Positions 36,349-45,603 of a stretch of 64,000 nucleotides of DNA are shown here, one piece after another. Numbering within the stretch: the stretch's first letter is position 1; each line of letters starts with the position of its first letter. The stretch is taken from contig JANSYP010000008.1 of NCBI GenBank assembly GCA_024742405.1, positions 121,773-185,772 of the forward strand, in the 5' to 3' direction. The position numbers and the translations under genes are program-made. Source of the DNA: Paracoccaceae bacterium. Its GTDB lineage: Bacteria; Pseudomonadota; Alphaproteobacteria; Rhodobacterales; Rhodobacteraceae. Below the pieces are notes generated by a model, which ran no database searches, was not told the origin of the DNA, and saw only the letters and a program-made list of their open reading frames with translations.

Positions 36349-37485
36349 TCAGACCGAAAAACACATGGATTGCGCGCGCGCCCAGGTGAGCCTGACAGGA
36401 TCTCCCTCGCGAACATCTTCGCCGCTGCCGGTGACGACCACATCAGCTTCAATCAGGGTCCCCGAAGGACTTCGGACCAGCACTCGACTGTTCGCACCGT
36501 TGAAAAGAACACTGTCGATGGTGCCGGTATGCTCATTCTCACCGGCGGCTGGCGGGGTGGGTTCGCCGGGCTTCGTCGCCGAAATGAATTCGGGGCGTAC
36601 GAAGATCTCGACCGCGGCGCCTTCGGCGATCGGGCTTTCTCCGTAGGCCGTCGCGACCACGGACAATCCTGCATCGGTTTCGACCTTGATCCCGTCGCTC
36701 CGGACCTCGAGAGCCCGGCCCTTCCACCGATTGGAGTCTCCGACGAAGCCGGCGACGAAGGCGGTTTTCGGCGCGTGGTAAAGCTCCTCGGGCCGGCCGA
36801 CCTGTTCAAACCGGCCGGCGTTCATGACGGCGACGTAATCCGACATCACCAGCGCCTCGGATTGGTCATGGGTGATGTAGACGAAAGTGGTATCGAATTG
36901 ATGCTGAAGGAGTTTCAGCTCGATCTTCATCGCTTCGCGCAGCTTCAAATCCAAGGCGCCCAAGGGCTCGTCGAGCAACAGAACGTCCGGATTCAACGCC
37001 ATGCAGCGCGCGATGGCGATACGCTGCTTCTGGCCGCCGGAAAGCTGGTGGATTTCCCGGCGTGCGAGGTCGGGAAGCGCCACACGTTCGAGCACGTCCG
37101 CGACCCTGCGCGCGATCTCCTCCTTCGCGGCCCCGGCGCACCGCAGCCCGTAGGCGATGTTGTCGTAGACATCCATCATGGGAAAGAGCGCGAGATGCTG
37201 GAAGACCATCTTCACGTTACGCTTGTTCGGCGGCGTGGAAAGAACCGACACGCCCTTGATACTGATGTCCCCGCGGGTCGGATCTTCGAACCCCGCGATC
37301 ATGCGCATCAGCGTCGTCTTTCCACATCCCGATGGGCCGAGTATGGAAAAGAATGTCCCGCTTGGGATCCGGAAGGAGACATCGTCAACTGCGCGAAAGT
37401 CGCCGAACTCCTTGGAAATACCTGTACATTCGAGGTCAAAAACATCGGCGGCAGTCATGTTGTACCGGTCATCCACATAGGTCAT
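36349..37485 (-). CDS. ABC transporter ATP-binding protein, PotA type
   Basis: The 378-residue ATPase has Walker A (GPSGCGKTTL), the signature LSGGQKQRIAIARCM, Walker B (LLLDEPLGALD) and the H-loop (ITHDQSEAL), with a C-terminal TOBE-like region. Two starts are possible, MTYVDDRYN at 37485 and MTAADVFDLE at 37458; neither has a strong ribosome site. The gene follows the binding protein by 58 bp. Confidence 0.92.
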   Translation of the reverse strand: MTYVDDRYNMTAADVFDLECTGISKEFGDFRAVDDVSFRIPSGTFFSILGPSGCGKTTLMRMIAGFEDPTRGDISIKGVSVLSTPPNKRNVKMVFQHLALFPMMDVYDNIAYGLRCAGAAKEEIARRVADVLERVALPDLARREIHQLSGGQKQRIAIARCMALNPDVLLLDEPLGALDLKLREAMKIELKLLQHQFDTTFVYITHDQSEALVMSDYVAVMNAGRFEQVGRPEELYHAPKTAFVAGFVGDSNRWKGRALEVRSDGIKVETDAGLSVVATAYGESPIAEGAAVEIFVRPEFISATKPGEPTPPAAGENEHTGTIDSVLFNGANSRVLVRSPSGTLIEADVVVTGSGEDVREGDPVRLTWARAQSMCFSV

Positions 37486-37543
37486 CTGAAAAATGCGTCT
37501 GCCGGGGCGCCGCTTGATGGCGCCGCCCCGTCTGGATGAGAGA

Positions 37544-38617
37544 TCAACCGCCGGTCGCTGCTTTGATCTTTTCCAGTGTCTTGCCTTCCATGTCTTCGAC
37601 ACCCGGCGGGATGTTGGCGAAGAACTTGAGGTTGTCGATATCCTCCTGCGTAAAGGACGCGTTCACCGCTGCCTTCTTGTCCGCAGGCAGCAAGTCCGCA
37701 CCGCCTTGGACCGCCGCAATGGCGCCTGTGCTGCCCGACATGATGGTGATGTTCTCGGGCTCAAGGACGAAATTTATCCACTTGTACGCGGCATCGTCTG
37801 CCTTGCCCTTCGCCGGAATCGCAAAGGTGTCGATCCAAGTCAGCGCACCGGTTTCTGGCGGAATGAACACGATGTCACTGTTCTGGTCGTAAAGCTTGTA
37901 GGCCGTCGAATCCCAAGTCTCGGAGGCCACGATCTCGCCTGAGAGCATCATCGCCGAAAGATCGTCACCACCCTGCCAGTAGGCCTTGATGTTTTCCTTG
38001 CAGGTGATGAGCGTTTCGGCGACCCGATCCAGCAAATCCTGATACTGGTCGAGATCAGAATACATGGCGAAGGGATCCTCGCCCATTGCGAAGGCGGTCC
38101 CGAGAAGGATCGTCCGCTTCAGGCGCATCGAGGTCTTGCCCGCATAGGCGGGATCGCAAAGGTCGTCCCAACCCGCAACGTCGGGCGCCTCGGTCATATT
38201 GGCCATCAGCCCGGACGTGCCCCACTGGTGCGGAACGGCATAGACTGCCCCGTCGATCGTCGTGTTGGTCTTGACCGCGTCGAGATGGACCGGCGACATC
38301 ACGTCGGTGTTGATCTGTGACAGATCGAGCGGCTTGTAGATGTCGTACTCAAGCTGCGCGGCATAGATCCGGTCATGGCTCGGCTGCGCCAGATCGAAGC
38401 CAGCGCCGCCTGTCGCACGAAGCTTGGCGATCATCTCCTCATTGTTGGAAAAGGTAACCTCGACATTGATGTCGGGGTACTTTTCCTCGAACTTCTGGAT
38501 GAGTTCCTCGGGGGCATAGGAGCCCCAGGTCAGCAGACGCAGCGTTTCTGCGAACCCGGCCGCCGGCGTCAATGCCGTCGAGGCCACCAGGCCCACAATC
38601 AGAACATACGGTTTCAT
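37544..38617 (-). CDS. Extracellular solute-binding protein, PotD type
   Basis: The 357-residue protein has a Sec signal peptide (about 1-23, ending AGFAETLRLLTWG) and the PotD fold. Marks are RLLTWGSYAPEELIQKFEEK near the mature N-terminus, AVPHQWGTSGLM and ENIKAYWQGGDDLSAMML. A polyamine-like ligand is likely from family and from the downstream amine-oxidase-like gene. It leads the operon potD-A-B-C-oxidase. Confidence 0.9.
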   Translation of the reverse strand: MKPYVLIVGLVASTALTPAAGFAETLRLLTWGSYAPEELIQKFEEKYPDINVEVTFSNNEEMIAKLRATGGAGFDLAQPSHDRIYAAQLEYDIYKPLDLSQINTDVMSPVHLDAVKTNTTIDGAVYAVPHQWGTSGLMANMTEAPDVAGWDDLCDPAYAGKTSMRLKRTILLGTAFAMGEDPFAMYSDLDQYQDLLDRVAETLITCKENIKAYWQGGDDLSAMMLSGEIVASETWDSTAYKLYDQNSDIVFIPPETGALTWIDTFAIPAKGKADDAAYKWINFVLEPENITIMSGSTGAIAAVQGGADLLPADKKAAVNASFTQEDIDNLKFFANIPPGVEDMEGKTLEKIKAATGG

Positions 38618-39091
38618 ATAGTCGCGCTCCCCAGTCTTTCTTCTCGTTGAAGCCTCGCAAGAGGTATTCGAACTGGAACTCTAGGTCAGTTTTCAAGGTT
38701 TGTCGCTGCCGAACCAACGCGAGTGGGGTTCAAACCGCCGCGGATGGCGGCACGAAAGGGAAATGGGCGCTTTGGTGCACAAACCGGGCTTGTCTGACAT
38801 CACCGCCGACGGGACGGACTTCGGATTGCGTACAGGGCACCCGACACGTCGACCGCCGCCGCTGAGAAGTTGGTCATAGGCATCAATTGGTCGAGCCGGG
38901 ATGAATACTCAGTTGGAGCCAAGATGAGGATCGTCTTGATCGACAGAGTTTTCGGAGCCCGAGAAGTGCCGGTTGGTGCGCAACATTGCCTCGTCGGCAA
39001 CAGAGTCCCGGCCCATGGACCTGCAGTTGGACCCTCCTGATCACCAGGAAATGGGCGCCGTTGCCACTCTACCATCACCGAACGTCAGGAA
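38618..39091. other. Upstream region of the second polyamine-type operon
   Basis: About 470 bp with no credible gene on either strand. The promoter of the solute-binding protein must lie at its left end (near 38620-38700), but no clear -35/-10 pair was identified. The right part grades into a transposase remnant. Confidence 0.45.
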
Positions 39092-39386
39092 ACTGCGATC
39101 ATCCCGATCCGCAAGAACGATCGGCCCTGGGAGAAAGACGGTCCGGCGGCGGTGGCGAGCAAAGAGACCCGCCGCGCCATGCGGCGCTACGGGCCGGGCA
39201 CTCTGAAAGCGTTGAACTGGCGACCATCTCCGACGCCTGATCGGGGCAAAACGCGTTGCCGAATGGTCTGCGGCGCGCATCGCGGCAAATGACCCTGACT
39301 GCCACACCGCCGAAATCCGTATCCGCGTCGCCCTCAGGAACCGCTTCAACGCACTCGGCGCCGCCGAGACCGTTCCTGTGGCGTGA
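39092..39386 (+). pseudogene. Remnant of an IS5-type transposase, C-terminal part
   Basis: Two frames carry family text. TAIIPIRKNDRPWEKDGPAA and SKETRRAMRRYG come first (39092-39210). Then, in a different frame, RIAANDPDCHTAEIRIRVAL and NRFNALGAAETVPVA run to a TGA at 39384. This matches the end of IS5-family DDE transposases (RxAxxDPxxQTAEIxIRxALMNRFxALG). The catalytic Glu region between the two blocks is missing, with at least one frameshift. No intact terminal repeats were found. Confidence 0.72.
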
Positions 39387-39403
39387 CGTCCGTGGGAAGA
39401 GCG

Positions 39404-39428
39404 GAACTCACGCTTCAGACGTGAGTTC
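39404..39428. terminator. Perfect hairpin downstream of nrdJ
   Basis: GAACTCACG and CGTGAGTTC form a perfect 9-bp stem with a 7-base loop, 17 bp past the nrdJ stop on the minus strand. No good U-tract follows, so it may be a weak terminator, an mRNA-stabilising hairpin or a leftover of the neighbouring insertion sequence. Confidence 0.4.
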
Positions 39429-39444
39429 TGCAACACATGCCGGT

Positions 39445-41715
39445 CTAGCCGCTGCAGCGGGAATGCCCGCAACTGCCGCAGGTCATGCAGCCCTCCAGCA
39501 TCCGCATCTCATAGGCGCCGCAGGCCTCGCAGGCCTTACCGCGGGGCCGGTTCAGCGGCTCCGGCCCGTCATGGGGGTCGGCTTTCAGCCCCAGCCCTTC
39601 GCCCTCGATGAAGCCGATGGCCACCATATGCCGCTCGATCACGCCCCCGATCGCGGCGAGGATCGACGGCACGTATTTGCCCTCCATCCATGCCCCGCCA
39701 CGCGGATCAAACACCGCTTTCAGTTCTTCGACTACAAAGGACACGTCGCCCCCGCGCCGGAACACCGCCGAGATCATCCGCGTCAGCGCCACGGTCCAAG
39801 CGTAGTGCTCCATATTCTTGGAGTTGATGAAGACCTCGAAGGGCCGCCGCCGACCGTTCACCGTGATGTCGTTCAGCGTGATATAGATCGCATGCTCGCT
39901 GTCGGGCCATTTCAGCTTGTAGGTATGGCCCTCCAGCGCCCGGGGCCGGTCCAGCGGCTCGGTCAGATGGACGACATCGCCCGTGTTGATCGTCTCCAGC
40001 GGCGCCGCGGCGGGTTCTTCCTCCGCCACGCTCAGCACGCTGCCGGTGACCGCGTTCGGCCGGTAGGTGGTGCAGCCCTTGCAGCCCTGGTCCCAGGCCG
40101 CAAGGTAGACATCCTTGAACGCCTCGAAGCTGATATCCTCCGGGCAGTTGATCGTCTTGGAGATCGAGCTGTCGATCCAGCGCTGGGCCGCGGCCTGCAT
40201 GCGCACATGATCGAGCGGCGCCAAGGTCTGGGCATTAACGAAATGATCGGGCAGGGGCGCGTCGCCTTTCAGCTCGCGCCACATCTGCACCGCATAGTCG
40301 GTCACCTCTTCCTCGGTGCGACTGCCATCCTTCTGAAGCACCTTGCGGGTGTAGCTGTAGGCAAAGACCGGCTCGATGCCCGACGAGACATTCCCGGCAT
40401 AAAGGCTGATCGTTCCGGTGGGCGCGATCGAGGTTAGGAGCGCATTGCGGATGCCGTGCTCCGCCACCGCCGCGCGCACCTCGTCGCCCATACCTTCCAT
40501 CGTGCCGCTGGCCAGATAGGCCTCGGCATCGAAAAGCGGAAAAGCCCCCTTTTCGGCGGCCAGGTCGCTCGACGCCAGATAGGCGGCGCGGGCCAGCCGT
40601 TCCAACCAGCGGTCGGTCAGACGCGCCGCGTCCTCGGAGCCATAGCGCGCCCCCACCATCAAAAGCGCGTCTGCCAGCCCCGTGACCCCCAGCCCGATCC
40701 GGCGCTTGGCCTCCGCCTCGCGCGCCTGCGCCTCCAGCGGAAAGCGGCTCGCATCGACGGTGTTGTCCATCATCCGCACCGCCACGCGCACCAGATCGTC
40801 CAGCGCATCCTCGTCGAGGGCCGCACCCTCTTCGAACGGCTCTGTCACCAGCCGCGCCAGGTTGATCGAGCCCAGCAGGCAGGCGCCATAGGGGGGCAGG
40901 GGCTGCTCGCCGCAGGGATTCGTCGCCGCGATGGTCTCGCAATAGGCCAAGTTGTTGGCCTCGTTGATCCGGTCGATGAAGATCACGCCCGGCTCGGCAT
41001 AATCATAGGTCGACTGCATGATCGCATCCCAGAGCGCGCGCGCCTGCACCGTGCGGTAGACCGTGCCGCCGAACTCCAGGTCCCAGGCCCGGTCGGCCTT
41101 CACCGCCTCCATGAACGGGTCGGTGATCAGCACGCTCAGGTTGAACATCCGCAGCCGCGCCGGGTCACCCTTGGCGGCAATGAACTCCTCGATATCGGGA
41201 TGATCGCAGCGCATCGTCGCCATCATCGCGCCGCGGCGCGAGCCCGCCGACATGATCGTCCGGCACATCGCATCCCAGACATCCATGAACGAAAGCGGCC
41301 CCGAGGCGTCCGCCGCCACGCCATGGACCGGCGCACCGCTCGGACGGATGGTCGAGAAATCATAGCCGATCCCGCCGCCCTGCTGCATGGTCAGCGCGGC
41401 CTCCTTCAGCATGTCGAAGATGCCCGACATCGTGTCGGGGATCGTGCCCATGACGAAACAGTTGAAGAGCGTCACCGCCCGGTCGGTGCCTGCGCCCGCG
41501 GTGATCCGGCCCGCGGGCAGGAACTTGAAATCCTCCAGCGCCGCATAGAATTTCGGCGCCCAGGCGTCGGGGTCGTCCTCCACGGCGGCCAGAGCGCCCG
41601 CGATCCGGCGCCAGCTGTCCTCGACGGTCTGGTCGACGGGCGTGCCGTCCGCCTCCTTGAGGCGGTATTTCATATCCCAGATCTGCTCGGCGATCGGCGC
41701 GGAGAAGCGGCTCAT
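39445..41715 (-). CDS. nrdJ: Adenosylcobalamin-dependent ribonucleoside-diphosphate reductase
   Basis: The 756-residue class II reductase has LFNCFVMGTIPDTMSGIF (first active-site Cys region), QQGGGIGYDFSTIRP, SAGSRRGAMMATMRCDHPDI, ATNPCGEQPLPPYGACLLGS (NPCGE loop) and SIAPTGTISLYAGN. The C-terminus has a Cys-rich zinc-ribbon region (CEACGAYEMRMLEGCMTCGS). It makes deoxynucleotides with coenzyme B12 as radical source, independent of oxygen. The gene is divergent from a DUF1489 gene. No cobalamin riboswitch was seen in the 111-bp upstream gap. Confidence 0.95.
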   Translation of the reverse strand: MSRFSAPIAEQIWDMKYRLKEADGTPVDQTVEDSWRRIAGALAAVEDDPDAWAPKFYAALEDFKFLPAGRITAGAGTDRAVTLFNCFVMGTIPDTMSGIFDMLKEAALTMQQGGGIGYDFSTIRPSGAPVHGVAADASGPLSFMDVWDAMCRTIMSAGSRRGAMMATMRCDHPDIEEFIAAKGDPARLRMFNLSVLITDPFMEAVKADRAWDLEFGGTVYRTVQARALWDAIMQSTYDYAEPGVIFIDRINEANNLAYCETIAATNPCGEQPLPPYGACLLGSINLARLVTEPFEEGAALDEDALDDLVRVAVRMMDNTVDASRFPLEAQAREAEAKRRIGLGVTGLADALLMVGARYGSEDAARLTDRWLERLARAAYLASSDLAAEKGAFPLFDAEAYLASGTMEGMGDEVRAAVAEHGIRNALLTSIAPTGTISLYAGNVSSGIEPVFAYSYTRKVLQKDGSRTEEEVTDYAVQMWRELKGDAPLPDHFVNAQTLAPLDHVRMQAAAQRWIDSSISKTINCPEDISFEAFKDVYLAAWDQGCKGCTTYRPNAVTGSVLSVAEEEPAAAPLETINTGDVVHLTEPLDRPRALEGHTYKLKWPDSEHAIYITLNDITVNGRRRPFEVFINSKNMEHYAWTVALTRMISAVFRRGGDVSFVVEELKAVFDPRGGAWMEGKYVPSILAAIGGVIERHMVAIGFIEGEGLGLKADPHDGPEPLNRPRGKACEACGAYEMRMLEGCMTCGSCGHSRCSG

Positions 41716-41826
41716 GACAGTGGACCCAAAGTAAAATGGAGAAGAGTCACAATCTAGCCCATGGCCTTGCAGCGCGCAACAATTAGTCTAGGATCACGAC
41801 TCACTCACAAGGGATAGGGGGCTGCC

Positions 41827-42258
41827 ATGGCAGACGCGCTGCACTTGCTAAAGCTCTCCGTCGGCACGGAAAACGTCGAAGACCTCGCGGCGTGGCAGGC
41901 CTCCGCCCCGGCCAAGGGTCCCGATGGCCGCCCCCGCCACGTCACCCGCATGTGGCCCAGGCAGGAGGCCGCGCTGCTTGACGGCGGCTCGATCTTCTGG
42001 GTGATCAAGGGGCTGATCCTGGTGCGCCAGCAGATCGTCGCGCTCGACGAGGTGATCGGGTCCGACGGCATTCGCCGCTGCGCCATCGTGCTCGATCCGC
42101 ACCTGATCCTGACCGAGACGCGGCGCAAGCGACCGTTCCAGGGCTGGCGCTATCTCAAGGGGGCCGATGCGCCCTGCGATCTGAGCCGTGCAGACCGGTC
42201 CGAGGAACGTCTGCCGCCGCAGCTCCAGGCGGCGCTGGCCGAAATCGGCGTGCGCTGA
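41827..42258 (+). CDS. DUF1489 family protein
   Basis: The 143-residue protein matches the alphaproteobacterial DUF1489 pattern: LHLLKLSVGTENVEDLAAWQ at the start, the middle block SIFWVIKGLILVRQQI and then RPFQGWRYLKGADAPCDL. Function is unknown; the family often lies beside nrdJ or metabolic genes in Rhodobacterales. The ATG follows a GGGATAGGGG stretch. Confidence 0.9.
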   Translation: MADALHLLKLSVGTENVEDLAAWQASAPAKGPDGRPRHVTRMWPRQEAALLDGGSIFWVIKGLILVRQQIVALDEVIGSDGIRRCAIVLDPHLILTETRRKRPFQGWRYLKGADAPCDLSRADRSEERLPPQLQAALAEIGVR

Positions 42259-42534
42259 TCAGGTGGCGTGCCGGAGCGCTTCGGGATGGTCGCTCAGAAA
42301 CCGGCGCAGCGTCGCATAGAGCCGCCGCGCCCGGTCGAACTCATCGGCATGGAGTGCCCCGCGGATATCGTCGCAGATCATCTCCCGGACCCGCTGCAGC
42401 CCCTTGTGGGCATGGAGCATATAGCTGCCCAGGCACGCCGCGCTGGCCGGTGGCAGCCGTCCCCGCGTGACGATCTCGAGCACTTCCCGCACGGTCAGTT
42501 CCGTGCCCCGTGCAACATCTCCTGCGGTGATCAT
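42259..42534 (-). CDS. Conserved hypothetical protein, 91 residues
   Basis: The ATG at 42534 has a strong GGAGGAG ribosome site 5 bp upstream. The protein is alpha-helical (ITAGDVARGTELTVREVLEI, then CLGSYMLHAHKGLQRVREMI) with no recognised domain. It ends directly against the DUF1489 stop on the other strand, with no gap. Function is unknown. Confidence 0.7.
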   Translation of the reverse strand: MITAGDVARGTELTVREVLEIVTRGRLPPASAACLGSYMLHAHKGLQRVREMICDDIRGALHADEFDRARRLYATLRRFLSDHPEALRHAT

Positions 42535-42669
42535 CTCGGTCTCCTCCCAAAGTCCGATCCGTCTCGCGCTGCTTAAACCAGCTCTGCGACTCTCCGATCT
42601 GACACAGGTCAAAGAATCCCCCCGCGCAAAGGCGTATCTCCAATACGGCAAAAAAAGGAGGGCCGTGTG

Positions 42670-42855
42670 ATGATGCGACTTGCGATGATTCTCTTCTCTT
42701 TGATCGGCACAACACTGGCGGGCAGTGGTGTGGTGATCGCGCTGGTCGCAGGCTATGATGATCTGCCCGGAATCCTCTGGTCCGCGGCCATCGGTGCAGT
42801 GCTTGCGGTGCCGGTATCGCTCTGGGTGGCGCGCCGGATCATCGCCGAATCCTGA
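42670..42855 (+). CDS. Small inner-membrane protein, 61 residues
   Basis: Two hydrophobic segments span almost the whole protein (MILFSLIGTTLAGSGVVIAL and ILWSAAIGAVLAVPVSLWVA). A GGAGG site lies 8 bp before the ATG at 42670; a GTG at 42667 adds one residue. Similar peptides in relatives are sometimes mislabelled as CTP synthetase. The 3' end overlaps the convergent von Willebrand gene by 17 bp. Function unknown. Confidence 0.72.
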   Translation: MMRLAMILFSLIGTTLAGSGVVIALVAGYDDLPGILWSAAIGAVLAVPVSLWVARRIIAES

Positions 42856-43567
42856 CCGGCCCGCTCAGGCCGCTGTAAATCGGACAGCCGAGGGTCTCGC
42901 GCAGTGCGTCGATCAGTTCATCGACGGTTTCGGTGTCGACATAGGTCCCGCCGGTCTGGTCGGCGAGGCAGCGTGACACGGTGAAACCGTAGCGATGCGC
43001 GTTGCCTTGGCTGTCCCAGGTGAAATACTCGCTGCGCACCTTGAACCCGATGACATGGACGGTCAGGTCCGCGCTGTCGGCGGCCAGCGTGGCCGCCAGT
43101 TCGCAGGGCGCGCCGCCGCAGGTTTCCTTGCCATCGGTCACCAGAACAACCGTCGCCGGTCGTTGGGTATGGTTCAGCACTTCCGCGGCCTGGCGCACGG
43201 CTTCGGTCAGGGGGGTTTCGCCATCGGGCTGGAGCGCTTCGATCGCGGCGATGATTTCTTCTGCCGCTTCCGGCATCGGCGCAAAGCGCACGTCGATGTT
43301 CTTGCAGGCCGGGTTCGTGCCCGGCCCGTAGATGATCAGCCCAAGGTTCCGAAAGGGCTCGATGGCAGGCAGCGCCGTGCGGATGGCCCTGCGGGCTTCG
43401 AAAATCCGCGGCTGGTCGAGCTGATTGAACCCCATCTCCGACATGGAGCCCGATCCGTCGAACACGATCATCGCGTCCTCGGTGCACTGACCTTCGGCGT
43501 GCGAATGGGGCGCGGGCAGCGCGGCGCCGAGGGTAACGGCGAGACCGGCAACGGGAATGACACGCAT
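42839..43567 (-). CDS. Secreted von Willebrand factor type A domain protein
   Basis: The 242-residue protein from MRVIPVAGLAV has a signal peptide of about 25 residues. The mature vWA domain starts with the MIDAS motif MIVFDGSGSMSEMGF (DxSxS), followed by the Thr in GETPLTEAV and the Asp in VVLVTDGKETCGG. Cysteine pairs such as CGGAPC suggest disulfides in the periplasm. The ligand or partner is unknown. Confidence 0.87.
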   Translation of the reverse strand: MRVIPVAGLAVTLGAALPAPHSHAEGQCTEDAMIVFDGSGSMSEMGFNQLDQPRIFEARRAIRTALPAIEPFRNLGLIIYGPGTNPACKNIDVRFAPMPEAAEEIIAAIEALQPDGETPLTEAVRQAAEVLNHTQRPATVVLVTDGKETCGGAPCELAATLAADSADLTVHVIGFKVRSEYFTWDSQGNAHRYGFTVSRCLADQTGGTYVDTETVDELIDALRETLGCPIYSGLSGPVRIRR

Positions 43568-43770
43568 TGCAAAGCTCCCTTTGCGTTCAGTCTGCGCGCC
43601 CTGCACGGTTCGGGGCAAGCCTGAGTGCGGGAAATCAGCGGTCTGGGGCCACGAATTGTCCGCCGCCTTACAGCTATTGTGCAGGAAGCACGCGCATTGT
43701 CGCATGCCGCTTCATTTTCAGGCCGTTGCCGCGCGGTTCGCCCGCGCTGCGTTCAGCGAGAACGCGCGCG

Positions 43771-45597
43771 TCAGTTGCGTGTCTGGGGATCTCCGGGCGG
43801 TGCCCGGTTCGCCAGCTCTGCCTTGAGTGCCGCCCGGTCCGGCCAGTCGCCGCTCTTGGGGCAGTAGAGCTCGGTCATCGCCGTGGCCAGGGCGCGGGCG
43901 ATCTGGGGCGCGGCGACGGAGGTGCCGCTTTCGCGGAGCCCCGCGCCGCCGAAGAACGATTTGACCGGGACGCCTCCCAGCGCGCGGCTCCGGTCGCTCG
44001 GCGCCAGCACATCGCCTTCTGATGGGCGGGGGACACCGATCGTGCCGAGCCCGGAATAGGGCACCACGCTGCCGTCGCGGTCAAAGCTGCCGCCGACGCG
44101 CCAGGCGTCGCGCCCCGTGGCATAGGCATTGACCGAGCGCGCGCGCCGAATCGGGCTCGCAACGGGATCGGGGTCGCGTTCGATCTCGCGGCCAGCATCG
44201 TCGAAACGCCGGTAGCTGGCATGACCAAACCGAGCCTGACGTCCGCCCGAGCGCAAACCGTCAATGGAATCGTCGCGCTGGACGAAAAGCTCGACCTCCC
44301 CCGCGGTTTCCGCCCAGATCGTCCAGCAGCCCGCGGGCAATGGCGTTTCGCTCGGGTCGCGCGTCGCCGTCGGCCCGAAGGCCAGAAGGATCATGTCGCG
44401 TGCCGGAGCCCCCGCCGGGGTTTCGCGAAGGCAGTAGGCACGCACGATGCTACCATCGCGCAGAGTGAGATCCACACGCGTGCCCGGCGCGGGGTGCGCC
44501 GGTGTGTAGGTCCAACCGGTGTCGCCCGGCAGGCGGAGCCCCGCGCGCAGCTCGAAGCTGCCATCGGCCGGGGCCTCGGTGCGCAGCGAGACATAGCTCG
44601 GTGTGCGGTCGTCGGGCAGCAGATGCAGCGACAGCGGTCCGGTCTTTGGGCCAACCACCGCATGGCTTTGCGCCTGTCGGCCATTGCCCATGGGCCAGAC
44701 CACATGGACCGGACCGAGCCCGGTAATGGCCGGACGGTCCGCCGCGCAGAGCGCATCGAGCGCGCGCGACATCGGATCGCTGCCGTCCTTGGGGCCCGAC
44801 AGCACCCCGTAGCTGATGTTCAGAACCGCGGGCAGGGCGAGGTCCGCGCTGCCGCAGGACTTGCCGATCTGCGCCGACAGCGCCCGGGTGCGCGCCGCGG
44901 TATAGAGCACACCGCACAGGATGAAGAACGGCAGCAGCGCGCCGGACGTGTCCTCGACCACCTCGGCGGGAAACCCGACGCCGATCACCGGGTGCTGGTC
45001 GCCCAGGTTCGACGCGGCAAGATCCATCACGCTCGCCCCGTGGCTGCGCACCCCGTGCATCCGGCGGCCCGTCGGCGTTCTGATGTCGTTGATGCCGAGC
45101 GCTCCATACAGTCCGGACGCGCCGCGCAGATGTGCCGCCGCCGCGGGCAGGGCGGCCATGTCGGTGCCCGTGACCTCGGCCCCGAAGGGAACGGCGCCGC
45201 GGGGGCTGGCCCCCATGGCCCAGAGGCTTGCCAAATGGGTGTTGAGCGCGGGTCTGGCAATTGGCAGCGCCTCGTCCAGCACAGCGATCACGACCGCGCT
45301 GGCCGGATCTGAGGGCATCGCCGCCTCGGGCATCAGCGTGCCCAGCTTGCCCGGGGCAGGGCAGGGGCGCAGTTCGGCACCCACCGCCGCCGCGGCGAGG
45401 CCGTAATGCACCAGCGCTGTGCGAAACACTGCAGCAATCTCCTGAGCGTCGCCAAAGGCCGCGTCGAGCAGGGCGTCGAGTCCCAACGCGTCGACCACTT
45501 CCGCGGGGCTCTTGCCGTCATTCTCGGCCCCAAGGCCAAGCAGCCGGAGATGGTCCAGAAGGGGCGAGCCGTCAAAGTCGGGGCTGTCGTTTTCCAT
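43771..45597 (-). CDS. S8 (subtilisin-like) serine peptidase without signal peptide
   Basis: The 608-residue protein has the S8 triad in order: Asp108 in VVIAVLDEALP, His186 in GVRSHGASVMDL and Ser near residue 556 in ESGTSVAAPQIARAL. The oxyanion Asn lies in VVWPMGNGRQAQ. About 100 residues precede the domain, and a beta-rich insert (about residues 320-450) separates the Asn from the Ser. No signal peptide is seen, so it may act in the cytoplasm. The gene lies 6 bp after a PAP2-type gene and is probably co-transcribed with it. Confidence 0.83.
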   Translation of the reverse strand: MENDSPDFDGSPLLDHLRLLGLGAENDGKSPAEVVDALGLDALLDAAFGDAQEIAAVFRTALVHYGLAAAAVGAELRPCPAPGKLGTLMPEAAMPSDPASAVVIAVLDEALPIARPALNTHLASLWAMGASPRGAVPFGAEVTGTDMAALPAAAAHLRGASGLYGALGINDIRTPTGRRMHGVRSHGASVMDLAASNLGDQHPVIGVGFPAEVVEDTSGALLPFFILCGVLYTAARTRALSAQIGKSCGSADLALPAVLNISYGVLSGPKDGSDPMSRALDALCAADRPAITGLGPVHVVWPMGNGRQAQSHAVVGPKTGPLSLHLLPDDRTPSYVSLRTEAPADGSFELRAGLRLPGDTGWTYTPAHPAPGTRVDLTLRDGSIVRAYCLRETPAGAPARDMILLAFGPTATRDPSETPLPAGCWTIWAETAGEVELFVQRDDSIDGLRSGGRQARFGHASYRRFDDAGREIERDPDPVASPIRRARSVNAYATGRDAWRVGGSFDRDGSVVPYSGLGTIGVPRPSEGDVLAPSDRSRALGGVPVKSFFGGAGLRESGTSVAAPQIARALATAMTELYCPKSGDWPDRAALKAELANRAPPGDPQTRN

Positions 45598-45603
45598 CTC
45601 GGC

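Noticed and set aside
39041..39472. 143-residue minus-strand frame across the transposase remnant
   Set aside because: Its sequence is the reverse of the IS5-type text, which is clearly readable on the plus strand.
41716..41826. Possible cobalamin riboswitch before the B12-dependent nrdJ
   Set aside because: The gap is only 111 bp and shared by a divergent gene, and no B12-box-like sequence was seen.
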